Notes: generated from the letters alone by a model not told the origin. A stretch of 64,000 nt of DNA from Saccopteryx bilineata (GCF_036850765.1 NC_089492.1:182668106-182732105), one strand, 5' to 3'; positions 20,408-32,879 are shown, counted from the first letter of the stretch. Translations and numbers: made by a program.

Positions 20408-22118
20408 ATGTATCAATGAATACAGACATACCTGAGAGGGGTGTTTTGGCAGTTTGCATTACTAGCTTCCATTTTCATCCCTTGTTTCCACACTGTGAGA
20501 GTTTAGGGCAACTGAAGAGCTAGGGGACAGCCCACACAAGATGGCTACACTCACATCTGACACAAAGGCAAGTCCAAGGGGGTTCCCAAAACCACCTTTA
20601 ACTCTGATCATTCATTAGAAGAACTTGAAGAATTCACTGGTAATTGTTGTACTCACAGTTATGGTTTATTACAGGGAAAAGATACATATTAAAATCAGCT
20701 AAAGAAAAGATGCATAGGGCAGAGTCTGGAAGGGGTCCCAATGTGACCCGCCAGGCGTCCTCTCCCCAGGGAGTCATGGACAGAAGTTACCTCCTCCCGG
20801 TCATGTTGTGTGACAACACACATAGAATACTGTCACCCAGGGAAGCTCACTCAAGCCTGTGTCCAGAGACTCATTTAGGAATCAGTCACATACTACTCAC
20901 ATGGCTATTCATTAGTCTTTAATCATGTTAGAAAGAATTGATAGTATTTCCTACACCAAAAGCCTCCATCACAAATCATGTTGTTAGACAGCCCAGTGAC
21001 CAATACCCAGGCAAACAAAGACAAGACATTCCAGGAGCTTAGCAATCACCTCCTAGTAGCCAAGGACAAAGACCAGACCTGTCTTTAGGTAAGGTTGACT
21101 CTTCAGTACACATATACCTTGTAACTTTACCATGCCCTTAAACTGTGGGCAGGAATAGTACTCTAACTCTTGACCTTGGGTTTGTTCATGTAACTTGTTT
21201 CCCAGAACTAAGCAGAATCAAGGAGTGCCAATTCCGCATTCTTGCACCTCTGCTATCACCATACACATATGTCCAGGCCAGCCCACTACTCTTATATGTT
21301 AATCTAATTAGAGCCCCTTTGGTTGTCACTGAAACAGGTTGTGGAATGGACACAAGTTGACAAGGTTTGGATGGAAGCAGATGAGGAAGGAGGATGTTTG
21401 GAAGGTCTAAAGCAGAGATTGCAAATGCAAGTACATACCCACAGGGCCAGGAAGGTACTATGAGTGAATACAAAGAGCCAATTGCCAGAACATAAAATTG
21501 ACCTATGTGGGAGGGGACAATAGAGAATAGTGGGGACAGTGGCAAACTGAGCAACAATAGCTTGCCGAAAAGAAGCAGCTCCTACTGAGCTCCAGCCAAT
21601 TATTGCTAATGTAAAAATGCTATCCCAGTGTTCTCAATTTTCTCAGGTTTCTTTAGAGAATCTGAGAGTTGAGATATTTATACAAAATCTCTTAAATGCC
21701 AAAAGTGATTGATGTTATTGTTCAAAACACTGTGCAAACAAACCAAACACATTTATGGTTGTCAATGTGCAGCCATGCATTTAGGTCATGGTACATCCTC
21801 TGGTAGCAGTAGGCTTGTCTGGGACCTTACAGAAAGGATCATCAATGGCTTGGGTCAGCATGTGAGGTGACTCATTGCCTCGCAGGGGCTGAGAGGTTGA
21901 TTTCAGTTGAGGGAGGAAAATCATGCTAAGAGGAGAGAACATGACAAGAGGATTCCAAAGACAAATTCTCCATCACCATTTGGCCCAGAGAGATGTTCTC
22001 ATCACAGGTTAATTGGTGTCACTTAAGTGTTATAGAATGATTCATTAACATTTTTATTCTTTGGGAGTATAACACCCATAATAATTGAGCAAGGCATAAA
22101 GCATCTCTCTTAGTCACT
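20408..22118. other. Intergenic; possible antisense LTR at 20590-21110
   Basis: Around 20660 the minus strand carries TAATAAACCATAACTGTGAG followed by text of LTR-like character, so 20590-21110 may be an old antisense LTR, but I could not find paired ends or a target duplication. Nothing else recognised. Confidence 0.25.
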
Positions 22119-22254
22119 TACCATATTTCCGCATGTACAAGATGCACTTTTTAAAAAAAAATTGGGGGTCTAAAAACTGGGTGTGTCTTATACAGTGGTT
22201 GTTGATTTTTTTACTTGCATTTCCCACTTTTTTGCATTTGTTTTTGTGCTCATT

Positions 22255-22701
22255 GTTGAAGACAGTGATTCGTCATCAAACACAGATGAGGACAAGCTAA
22301 TGGATGGGAGTTTTTGTTTGTTTGTTCTTTGAGACAGATACAGAGAGAGTCAGAAAGAGGGATATATAGGGACAGACAGACAGGAACACAGAGAGATGAG
22401 AAGCATCAATCATTAGTTTCTTGTTGCGACACCTTAGTTGTTCATTGATTGCTTTCTCATATGTGCCTTGACTGTGGGCCTTCAGCAGACCGAGTAACCC
22501 CTTGCTTGAGCCAGCGACCTTGGGTCCAAGCCGGTGAGCTTTGCTCAACCCAGATGAGCCCATGCTCAAGCTGGTGACCTCGGGATCTTGAACCTGAGTC
22601 CTCTGCATCCCAGTCTGACACTCTATCCACTGCGCCACCACCTGGTCAGACTGGATGGGAGTTTTGGCAGTGATGAGTTGTATGAACTTTATGATGAATA
22701 A
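22255..22701 (+). pseudogene. C-terminal tail of a pogo-like transposase, split by a SINE
   Basis: Reading across the SINE target site gives an open acidic C-terminus: VEDSDSSSNTDEDKLMDGSF, then GSDELYELYDE and a stop at 22699-22701. Serine and aspartate rich tails of this kind end pogo/Tigger-type transposases. The DNA-binding and catalytic domains are absent: this is an internally deleted, non-autonomous copy that kept the last 30 or so codons. It is too short for a domain match, so the family is an inference from tail composition plus the TA-flanked ends. Confidence 0.5.
22315..22651 (-). mobile_element. tRNA-derived bat SINE, long C-type
   Basis: Complete minus-strand copy (head CTGACCAGGTGGTGGCGCAG). 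The perfect 14-bp target duplication TGGATGGGAGTTTT lies at 22301-22314 and 22652-22665, inside the DNA transposon remnant. Confidence 0.93.
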
Positions 22702-22806
22702 AACTTGAGTTCAATAACTTTATGTAATACTTTTTTTTTAATTTCAGGCCCCAAAGTTAAGGTACATCTTATACATGGCAACATCTTATACATGGGAAAT
22801 ACAGTA

Positions 22807-23546
22807 CATACATAACTCTCTCTCTCTAATGCCTGAGGACATCTCAAGAACTCCCAAGTGCTTCATCAGCAGCAGCACAAGATGGGTAGTCTTGGCCAGG
22901 AGCAAGAGGGCAGGGGGGTGACACTCTTGGGGCCCTCACAGAGTCACCCTGCACCAGGTACTACCCCACTCACCCTTTATTGTACTTCTCTGTTTACAAA
23001 ATTCTGCTCTGCAAAACAGAGAACAAGAGGTGGGCTTCCTGTCTGGTGTGACTAAAAGGTATAAACATCAGCACCTGCTTTTTTTCTCCAGAAAGAAATT
23101 TAGCCGTCGACACAGCAGAGCTATCAGTAAGTCTGAAGACTGCCTCTCAGGTGTTTATTGTCTAGCACCAGGTCCTGGTGTTGACTTCCCTCTGCTCTAC
23201 ATATGCAAATATCATTATCCCAGAAACAAGTCATTTGTAAGATGATGATATTTGTTTAGCACCAAATGTTGCTTGCTTTCCTTCATTTCCTTGCTGTTCA
23301 TAGCCCTGGGGACATTGCACAAATGATGGTTCTGGAAGGCCAGGGAAGCTCTTCTCAACCCGAACAGACCTGGGAGCAGCTGCTGGAGGAAGCACCGAGA
23401 CAGCAGAGCATTCATCTCATTGTAATGGCAGGGAGGTGTTTTCATGCAAAAAAGCATCCAACATTTCTTAAGGGTTCTATTTTCAAAGATATATATCAGC
23501 AGTGCCATGAAAAGCACAGTCCACTAGCACCAGAAGTAGAGAAGAA
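22807..23546. other. Intergenic, nothing recognised
   Basis: Moderate GC, overlapping short frames on both strands (23215-23517 minus, 23266-23586 plus) without recognisable domains. Confidence 0.35.
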
Positions 23547-23559
23547 AGTAACATCAACT

Positions 23560-23773
23560 GCCCTGGCTGGGTTGCTCAGTAGATAAAGCATTGGCCCAGT
23601 GCACCATGGTCATGAGTTCCATCCTGGTCAAGGCTTATATGAGAAGCCATCAATGAGTGCACAACTAAATGGAACAACTAAGTGAAACAACGAGTTGATG
23701 CTTCTCTCTCTCTCTCTTTTTCCCTCCCATCCTTCCTCTCTCTCTCTCAAATCAATTTAAAAAAAAAAGAAAA
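23560..23773 (+). mobile_element. tRNA-derived bat SINE (D-type)
   Basis: The head GCCCTGGCTGGGTTGCTCAG, then GAGTTCCATCCTGGTCAAGG, (CT)n and poly-A. Imperfect duplication AGTAACATCAACT (23547-23559) and GGTAACATCTACT (23774-23786). Confidence 0.88.
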
Positions 23774-23786
23774 GGTAACATCTACT

Positions 23787-24595
23787 AAGTGGTACTCACC
23801 ACACATACATAACACACTGTTTATGATATTTCCAGAGTGTGACACTGAAATGTCTACTTTTATACTTGAGGAAACTGAGGGCCAGCTAGGCCTGACCCAC
23901 AAGACCACTGTTAAATATGGTAATCATATGTCTAGAATGTTCCAGAGTTTCAAAACTCTGTTCTACAGCTGAACTTTCTTCCCTCATGTGGAACTTCCGA
24001 ATCCGTGCTCACTCTGTTGTTTGACTACGCAGGAGCCCAATGGCCCTGCTCCTCTTTAGTGCCCTATACTATTTATTCTATATGTGCCCTCTAGGTAAGG
24101 CAAGTCAGTTCATGCTCAAAGAAAAGGGAGAATTCAAATGTTTCCTGGCCATCTAAGTAATAGAAAAGCAAACAAGCTAAAGAGAGCTCCCCAGGGATAC
24201 ATACACAGTAGCTTACATGAGAGCAGAATATTGTGATGTCACCAAATTAAAGGCTGTCTATTATGTCTCATGGATAATAGAATAAACCTTATCCTAAAGA
24301 TCTAAACATGACAGTGCAGTCAACTGTCTACTATTCCAAAGATAGGCCTTTGTGGGGACAGGGGTCCAGAAGGTGTATCTGTAAAAGGAGGTCAACCACC
24401 TGGACCTCTGCAGACAGCACATTGAATAGAGATGCGTTTTCTCACCTGTTCTCTTCAGTTTGTGTGAATATGAGTCAGAGGGCCCCATGTCCAAAACATA
24501 TACTTCTTCAACCTCCAAACCAACTTCCAAATTATCATACAACCACAACTGAAAAGAAATTAATCTGAATTTTATTTGTCACATCCTAACTGGTC
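23787..24595. other. Intergenic; possible antisense MIR at 23820-23965
   Basis: TTTTATACTTGAGGAAACTGAGG resembles the antisense MIR core. The rest is unique-looking. Confidence 0.35.
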
Positions 24596-24601
24596 ATAGA
24601 C

Positions 24602-25032
24602 TGTTGTGGACCGTAAATGGCAAAAAGCCATTGTAGATTCAAGGCTTAGCAAAAGGCTAAGTTCTCCCCCCTCCATCTCCATATTTGGCTTTGATGCTGA
24701 GTATTTGCCCCCACTCCACTTGCTTCCTTGGGTTGCTGGAAGCAATATACATGCCCTTCCACCAACTCTTTGTATGTTTTTGGATGTTGGTAGATTTCAC
24801 TAATGCATCCTGTTTTATACCTTGGGAGAGTTCCTGTCTTAGCCTTGGATGTGCAACTTTGTATCAGGGTCCTTGATTTGCATATGGCTATATAATAAAG
24901 TGAACTGGGGCTATGGGGTACTCGGATACTGCCAGGCATTTTGAAGAGTCTTCCTGGTCCCATTGTTTTTGTTTTGACAAGTGTGTTTCCTTAATTCTGC
25001 ACCATTATTAAGAGCTGCGCTGGTCCAGAGCA
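24602..25032 (+). mobile_element. Solo LTR of an endogenous retrovirus
   Basis: The segment begins TGTTGTGGACC and ends GGTCCAGAGCA, which are inverted copies at 9 of 11 positions and obey the TG..CA rule. It is flanked by 6-bp duplications ATAGAC (24596-24601) and ATAGTC (25033-25038), one mismatch. A polyadenylation signal (ATAATAAAG, near 24890) sits about 140 bp from the 3' end, after a TATATAATA stretch. 431 bp, no internal coding region. A 6-bp duplication is typical of beta-retrovirus (class II) integrases. Left by recombination between the two LTRs of an old provirus. Confidence 0.8.
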
Positions 25033-25038
25033 ATAGTC

Positions 25039-25761
25039 TATGATCTTTAGTTCTTAACAAAGACCCAGATCTTACATTCACTTGTCCCATTTGTCACTAG
25101 ACATATGGACTCAACCTAAGTCCATTAATGATTCTTGCTCCCTCAGGTTGATTGCCCAACATTATCTACTATTCTTTCATGAAGACCTGGGGCCCTTCCT
25201 GCTGACAAACCACATGAATGGTTAGCCTCAGCTGCCTGGCCAAAGCCACACTGGGATCACTGAAACAACCAGGGCGTATGACAGCATTGGTCTTCCAAAG
25301 GTGGTCCAGGTCCAGTTCATCTAGCTGAAACACATCATTTTTCAGGATCTAACTTCAGATGTTGGGGATTCTCAGGAAGTCTGGATGGGAAACAAAGCTT
25401 GAAGTAGGAGAGATTTCTCAACACTTAGGAGCTCTGGAGAAAGAGTGAAGCCTTTATTTTGGAGACTGGGTAGGTTACCATAGCGATGGACAGTGCCTCC
25501 TCATGTAGGCAGGGCTATCCATGGTTTCAACAGGATTTTGGCTATTTGATCATTTGAGGGTTTAAGCTAATCCTTTGAGCCCCCAAATGACAACAAGTAG
25601 CCTTTTAATTGACCTGGTCTACACTGCAGAGGAATCTGGGATCTTTCGTGTACTGTAACTCATCATCCCTTCAGAACATGTCCCACTTGGCACTCCATGC
25701 TCTCTCTCAAGGATCTCTGATTGTCTCTGAGTTTTAAGAAATGTCAGACTCTATAAAACTT
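25039..25761. other. Intergenic, unassigned (possible old LTR text)
   Basis: TTTATTTTGGAGACTGGGTAGG at about 25454 and surrounding text have an LTR or ERV flavour, but no paired ends were found. Nothing coding recognised. Confidence 0.25.
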
Positions 25762-25931
25762 AAAGACAAATCTCAAGTGACATCAGAGAAATAGTGCCGT
25801 GAGGAGCGCGACCAACAAATCTCCCCCAAATTTTAACAAGTTCTTCAACCAGAGACAGAAAAATCTATCCTTGGAGTGTCTGGGAGTCCTACACATTGAA
25901 AACAAAGTGCTATCAACAAGAGCACCCTCAG

Positions 25932-26900
25932 ATGCCATTAAGAAAAAGGAAATCAAATATCATGGATACAAAAGATAGATTAGTAGCACAGATAGATGAG
26001 GAAAAATCTATGGAGAAAAAAATTTAATATATTGGAAACCTTGGAGCTAAATGACAGAGAATTTAAAATAGAAATCCTAAAAATACTCAGAGATATACAA
26101 GAAAACACAGAAAGGCAATTTAGGGAGCTCAGAAGACTACTTAATGAACACAAAGAATATATTACCAAGGAAATTGAAACTATAAAAACAAGTAAAACAG
26201 AGATGAAAAACTCAATTCATGAACTGAAAAACAAGGTAAAAAACTTAGCTAATAGAACAGGCCAGATAGAAGGTAGGATTAGTGACATAGAAGACAAGCA
26301 ACTTGAGGCACAACAGAGGGAAGAAGAGAGAGACACAAAAATTTAAAAAAAAATGAAAAACCCTACAGGAATTGTCTGACTCTATCAAAAACACTAACAT
26401 AAGAATAATAGGCATATCAGAGGGAGAAGAGAGAGAAAATGGAATGGAGGATATATTCAAACAAATAATAGATGAGAAATTCCCAAGCCTGTGGGAAGAA
26501 CTAAAGCCTCAAATTCAAGAAGCAAACAGAACTCCGAGTTTTCTTAACCACAACAAACCTACTCCAAGGCACATCATAATGAAATTGGCACAAACCAACA
26601 ACAAAGAAAAAAATTCTCAAGGCAGCCAGGGAAAAGAAGAATACAACATATAAAGGAAGGCCTATTAGATTGTCATCAGATTTCTCAGCAGAACCTCTAC
26701 AAGCTAGAAGAGAGTGGACCCCAATATTTAAAGTCCTGAAAGAGAGGAACTTTTAGCCATGAATATTCTACCCATCAAAGCTATCCTTCAAATATGAAGG
26801 AGAAATAAAAACATTCACAAATACAGAAAAGATGAGGAAATTTATCATCAGAAAACCCCCACTCCAGGAAATACTAAAGGGGGTTTTCCAACTAGATACA
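25932..26900 (+). pseudogene. L1 ORF1 relic
   Basis: ORF1p is the RNA-binding chaperone that coats L1 RNA as a trimer in the cytoplasm. The relic starts MPLRKRKSNIMDTKDR at 25932, breaks near 26010, then shows a long coiled-coil frame (25996-26346; LRRLLNEHKEYITKEIETIK, heptad pattern) and a second frame (26372-26653) with the RRM text NTNIRIIGISEGEERENG and TPRHIIMKLAQ. The C-terminal domain persists only in fragments to about 26900. At least three frame changes or stops interrupt it. No function expected. Confidence 0.85.
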
Positions 26901-27102
26901 AAGAACAAAACAAAACAAAACCACAAGTAAAAGCTCCACCAGGAACACAATAAAACCAAATTTAAACTTTGACAACAAAAACAAAAATAGGAGGAGAGGA
27001 CAGAGATTAACAGTAGCAAAGGATGATGGAGTGCAGAAACACCCATAAGATAGGTTACTACAAGAAACATGGTAGGTACCCTTTGTATTACTTAATGGTA
27101 AC

Positions 27103-27609
27103 TGTAACATTCACTAGGTACAAGAACAAATGTTGGAGACTTTCAGGAGTATAAATGTAACTTTATTGGCCAGTTTTATCTGTGCAGGGGCAAATTCCCG
27201 AGGTGTCCGGAGACACTCTGCTCACAAGGAGCTGCAAATGGGAATTGCACCTAGCACTCACAGCTAAATTTTTTTATAAGCTAAGCCAGTAAGCATAATA
27301 TAGAAGCAGATGTGGAGGTAACCTATTTGCTAAGGGGCTGCACATAGCATAGCAACAGGGGCTGGGGTCTAGCTTATTGGCGAATTCCAAACATAAACTT
27401 CTGATAAGGGTCTTTTAACCAATAGAATGCAAACGTTTGTCTTTTCTTTTTTTTTTCTCAGCCTCACAGGGTCCCTATCTGTCTCTGCTTCTTGAACGAC
27501 CTTGGGCATGTTATTCCTAACAGAACAGGAGCAGGACCTGTCTGTAACCCTTAAGTTCCCTATTCCATTAGTGCCCTGCCTATTTTCTGATCTTCTCTTA
27601 GTCCTTACA
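27103..27609 (-). mobile_element. Solo LTR inserted in the L1
   Basis: Begins TGTAAC and ends TTACA (inverted TG..CA ends), with GTAAC at both sides (27098-27102, 27610-27614), a 5-bp target duplication. On the minus strand AATAAAGTTACATTTATAC gives a polyadenylation signal near the 3' end, so the retroviral sense is minus. It lies between the ORF1 and ORF2 relics of the host L1. No internal viral genes remain. Confidence 0.82.
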
Positions 27610-27762
27610 GTAACCACCCTTAAAAAAAAACACCACAGAAGCACATGACTTAAAAAGGTAGCAACAGAGGAAAGAAGTATGGAATACAAACAAAACAAGT
27701 GACAGAAAAACAAAAGAGATGAATCAAACAAGATACAAAACTAACAGAGAGCAATTTATAAA

Positions 27763-30700
27763 ATGGCAATAGGGAACTCACAAGTGTCAATAATTACACT
27801 AAATGTAAATGGATTAAACTCACCAATAAAAAGACACAGAGTAGCAGAATGGATTAAAAAACAAAATCTAACTGTATGCTGACTACAAGAAACTCATCTA
27901 AGTAACAAGAATAAAAACAAATTCAAAGTGAAAGGCTAGAAAACAATACTCCAAGCAAATAACATAAAAAAAGCAGGTGTAGCAATACTCATATCTAATA
28001 ATGCTGACTACAAGACAGCAAAAGTACTCAGAGACAAAAATGGCCATTTCATAATGATTAAGGGGACACTGAATCACGAAGACATAATTATTGTTTATAT
28101 ATGTGCACCAAACCAAGGAGCACCAAAATATATAAGACAGCTACTTATTGACCTAAAAACAAAAACTGACAAAAATACAATCATACTTGGAGACCATAAA
28201 AACATCGTTGATGGCTCTAGATCGTTCAACCAAACAGAAAATCAATAAAGATATATTGGCCTTAAACGAAACACTAGAGGACCTGGATATGATAGACATC
28301 TACAGGACACTTTTTCCCAAAGCGACATTTTTCTCAAAGTATACATTTTTCTCTAGTGTACATGGAACATTCTCAAGAATTGACCATATGTTAGGCCACA
28401 AAAATAACATCAGAAAATTCAGAAAAATAAAAATTGTACCAAGCATATTTTCTGATCATAAAGCCTTGAAACTAGAATTCAACTGAAAAAAAGAGGAAAA
28501 AACCCCCACAAAAATGTGGAAACTAAACAACACACTTCTAAAAAATGAATGGGTCAAAGAAGAAATAAGCGCAGAGATCAAAAGATATATAGAGACAATG
28601 AAAATGACAATACGACATAGCAGAATCTCTGGGATGCAGAAAAAGCAGTAATAAGAGGGAAGTTCATATCACTTCAGGCATATATGAACAAACAAGAGAG
28701 ATCCCAAGTGAACCACTTAACTTCACACCTTAAGGAACTAGAAAAAGAAGAACAAAGACAACCCAAAACCAGCCAAAAAAGGAGATAATAAAAATCAGAG
28801 CAGAAATAAATGAAATAGAGAACAGAAAAACCATAGAAATTATTAATAAAACAAGGAACTGGTTCTTTGAAAAGATCAAAAAAATTGACAAACCCTTGGC
28901 AAGACTCACCAAGGGAAAAAGAGAAAGGACTCATATAAACAAAATCCAAAATGAAAGAGGAGAAATCACCACAGACATCATAGATATACAAAGAATTATT
29001 GTAGACTACTATGAAAACTATATGCCACCAAATTCAACAACCTAGAAAAAATGGATAAATTCCTAGAACAATACAATCTTCCTAGACTGAGTCATGAAGA
29101 AGCAGAAAGCCTAAACAGACCAATTATCAGGGAAAAAATAGTAAAAACTATTAAAAACCTCCCCAAAGCTAAAAGTCCAGGCCCAGACAGTTATACTAGT
29201 GAATTCTGTCAAACATTCAAAGATTTGGTTCCTATTCTACTGAAAGTCTTCCAAAAAATTGAAGAAGAAGCAATACTTCCAAACACATTTTATGAGGCCA
29301 ACATAACCCTCATACCAAAACCTGGCAAGGACAGCACAAAAAAAGAAAACTAAAGACCAATATCTCTAATGAATACAGATGCTAAAATACTAAACAAAAT
29401 ACCAGCAAATTGAATACAACAACATATTAAAAAAATAATACATCACGATCAAGTGGGATTCATCCCAGAATCTCAAGGATGGTTCAACATATGTAAAATG
29501 GTTAACGTAATACACCATATCAACAAAACAAAGAACAAAAACCACATGATCTTATCAATAGATGCAGAAAAGGCATTCAATAAAATACAACAAAACTTTA
29601 TGTTTAAGACACTCAACAAAATGGGTATAGAAGAAAAATCTCTCAACATGATAAAGGCCATATATGATAAACCATCAGCCAACATTATATTAAATGGCAT
29701 AAAACTGAGGACTTTCCCCCTTAAATCAGGAACAAGACAGGGTTGTCCACTGTCTCCACTCTTATTTAACGTGGTGCTATATTGGAAAAGAAGAAGTAAA
29801 GGTATCACTTTTTGCAGATGATATGATCCTATACATCGAAAACCCCAAAGAGTCCACAAAAAGATTACTAGTAACAACAAACCAATAGAGTAAGGTCGCA
29901 GGATACAAAATTAATATACAAAAGTTCATAGCCTTTCTATATGCCAACAATGAAATATTAGAAAACAAACTAAAAAAAATAATCCCCTTCATGATTGCAA
30001 CAAAAAAATAATAAAATACCTAGGAATAAACATAACAAAGAATGTAAAGGACCTATATAATGAAATTACAAAGCATTGTTAAGGGAAATCGAAAAAGATA
30101 CGATGAGATGGAAAAATATTCCTTATTCTTGAATAGGAAGAATAAATATAATCAAGATGGCCATATTAACTAAAGCAATTTATAAATTTAATGCAATTCC
30201 CATCAAAATTCCTATGACATTTTTTAAAGAAATGGAACAAAAAATCATCAGATTTATATGAAACTATAAAAAACTCCAAGTAGCCAAAGCAATCCTAAGG
30301 AAAAAGAATGAAGCTGGGGGCATTAAAATGCCTGACTTCAAACTATATTATCAGGACACAACAATCAAAACAGCATGGTATTGGCAGAAAAATAGACACT
30401 CAGACCAATGGAACAGAATAGAAAGTCCAGAAATAAAACCACATATATATGGTCAAATAATTTTTGATAAAGGGGCCAACAACACACAATGGAGAAAAGA
30501 AAGCCTCTTCAACAAATGGTGCTGGGAAAACTGGAAAGCCACATGCAAAAGAATAAAACAGTTTGTCCCCTTGTACTAAAATTAATTCAAAATGGATCAA
30601 AGATCTAAATATAAGACCTGAAACAATAAAGTACATAGAAGAAGACATAGGTACTCAACTCATGGACCTGGGTTTTAAAGAGCATTTTATGAATTTGACT

Positions 30701-31447
30701 CCAAAGGCAAGAGAAATGAAGGCAAAAATTAATGAATGGGACTACATCAGACTAAAAAGTTTTTGCTCAGCAAGAGAAACTGATAACAAAATAAACAGAC
30801 AGCCAACTAAATGGGAAATGATATTTTCAAACAACTGCTCAGATAAGGGCCTAATATCCAAAATATACAAAGAACTCATAAAACTCAACAACAAACAAAC
30901 AAACAATCCAATAAAAAAATGGGAAGAGGACATGAACAGACACTTCTCCCAGGAAGAAATACAAATGACCAACAGATATATGAAAAGATGCTCATCTTCT
31001 TTAGTTATTAGAGAAATGCAAATCAAAACTGCAATGAGATACCACCTCACACCTGTTAGATTAGCTATTATCAACAAGACAGGTAATAGCAAATATTAGA
31101 GAGGCTGTGGAGAAAAAGGAACCCTCATTCACTGTTGGTGGGAATGTAAAGTAGTACAACCATTATGGAAGAAAGTACGGTGGTTCCTCAAAAAACTGAA
31201 AATAAAACTACCTTATGACCCAGCAATCCCTCTACTGGGTATATACCCCAAAATCTCAGAAACATTGATACGTAAAGACACATGTAGCCCCATGTTCATT
31301 GCAGCATTGTTCACAGTGGCCAAGACATAGAAACAACCAAAAAGCCTTTCAATAGATGACTGGATAAAGAAGATGTGGCACATATACACTGTGGAATACT
31401 ATTCAGCCATAAGAAATGATGACATCGGATCATTTACAAGAAAATGA
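27763..31447 (+). pseudogene. L1 ORF2 relic (endonuclease, reverse transcriptase)
   Basis: ORF2p nicks target DNA and reverse-transcribes L1 RNA at the nick. The relic starts at ATG 27763 with VSIITLNVNGL (endonuclease Asn) and LQETHL (catalytic Glu), keeps FSRIDHMLGHKN and FSDHKALK near 28370-28470, the reverse transcriptase fingers ([11 protein letters not shown], about 29175), [15 protein letters not shown] (about 29730) and the FADD active-site text in a shifted frame near 29813. It ends with the Cys-rich C-terminal region ([18 protein letters not shown] text, about 31105) and AIRNDDIG at about 31410. A deletion of about 57 bp near 29780 removes the residues before FADD, compared with the copy at 63.9 kb. 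Multiple stops; inactive. Confidence 0.85.
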
Positions 31448-31779
31448 TGGGATCTTGATAACATTATACGGAGTGAAATAAGTAAATCAGAAAAAAACAA
31501 GAACTGCATGATTCCATACATAGGTGGGACATAAAAATGAAACTAAGAGACATGGACGAGAGTGTGGTGGTTATTGGGGGGGGAAGGAGGGAGAGGGGGA
31601 GGGCATAAAGAAAACTAGATAGAGGGTGACAGAGGACAATCTGACTTTGGGTGATGGGTATGCAACATAATTGAATGACAAGATAACCTGGACATATTTT
31701 CTTTGAATATATGTACCCTGATTTATTGATGTCACCCCACTAAAATTAATAAAAATTTATTTAAAAAAAAGACAAATCT

Positions 31780-32879
31780 TTTAGGCAAGCCTCTTAGAAT
31801 CAGACTTCACAGATAAATCTAATTTTGGAAGACTGTCAAGATAACAAACTAAAGAGCGACATGAGGTGATTTCTGGGGGTGACAAGAAATGGGACTTTCT
31901 AGAGCTGCTGTTCTGCGAGTCCTGGAGAAATTACTACAATACCCCCTGCTGTCTCTTCTCATTGAGATCATCTCCCACCTCCCAAATACTGTCTCTAATT
32001 CATAAAGATTTTAGAGTCTGGCTCACTGTCTCTCTGACACTACCATCACAACCACAAAGACAGCCTACTCTACACCCTGGTCCTTCAGTCTTTCTGTATC
32101 CTCACTGATATCTTTTATTCTACCCCACCTTATGCATCACTCCCAAGATCACACCCTAAAACATTATTATGGATCATTACCTCCCCTTTCAAGATTACAG
32201 CATTTCTTAGACTCCTCCAGGTTCTCCAATCATTGGCACTGCCATCTTCCTTACCACCATCTCTCTCACCCACTGTCCTCATTTCTCTCCTCAACAACCT
32301 TGGACCCCTGGCCCATCATTCTCACTTGTGTCCATGTTTCCTCTACTGCTTTACCACTCTCCCCATTTGCTAGATTTGTTTGGCTAAATATCAGTTCTGT
32401 TTAAACTCAACTTCTTGCCCATTCAGCTCTCAAACCCAAGCCATTGTATGAGGCTAGAGAAAAACGCATAACTACATGGATCAGTCTTGCTTTATATTTA
32501 TGACCACACTCCTCAAAGTGGGCCCTCAGCACTGTCTGAGTGATTTGCTATTCTCTTTGCAATCCCCCTCTGCAAAGTGACTCCTTCCTTTCTTCTCCCC
32601 TTTCCCCATTCTCAGCTGATGACCTTGGTTCTACCTTTACTGGAAAACAAAATCAGAAGAGAATTCTTCCTTCTACCAATGAATCTACCAACTTCCTGAA
32701 TCTGTATCCTATGGCTCCTTGCAGACTTCTCCTTCTCCCCTTGTGCCAATTCAAGGGCATCACAATTTTTCCATCTCTCTCCTGATTCATGTCTCTACTT
32801 GGTGATTCCCATCAGCCTGCAGATATGTGGTAATAACCCCTCTTTTAAAAACAAAACAAAACAAAAAAAACTTTTATGG
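31780..32879. other. Intergenic; possible old LINE (L2/CR1-like) text
   Basis: CAGCTGATGACCTTGGTTC..TTTACTGGAAAACAAAATCAG (about 32610-32670) and the preceding cytosine-rich text resemble the body of an ancient CR1/L2 clade LINE in sense orientation, at low confidence. No host gene seen. Confidence 0.35.

Larger units (their letters stand above)
22121..22804 (+). mobile_element. mariner/pogo-like DNA transposon remnant
   Basis: Flanked by TA dinucleotides (22119-22120 and 22805-22806). The left end CCATATTTCCGCATGTACAA and right end CATGTATAAGATGTTGCC-complementary text (plus-strand end CATCTTATACATGGGAAATA) form imperfect inverted repeats of about 25 bp. It contains a second internal CTTATACA pair. 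About 340 bp once the internal SINE is removed. TA targets and these ends fit Tc1/mariner-superfamily elements; the coding relic suggests the pogo side. Confidence 0.7.
25774..31767 (+). mobile_element. Near full-length L1 retrotransposon
   Basis: Flanked by AAAGACAAATCT (25762-25773 and 31768-31779), a clean 12-bp target duplication. The copy has a very short 5' leader (about 160 bp), ORF1 and ORF2 remnants, a 3' UTR with a G-rich purine tract (31575-31613) and an A-rich tail. The solo LTR at 27103-27609 adds 507 bp to an L1 of about 5.5 kb. Both ORFs have many stops and small indels, so the insertion is old and dead. Confidence 0.93.
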
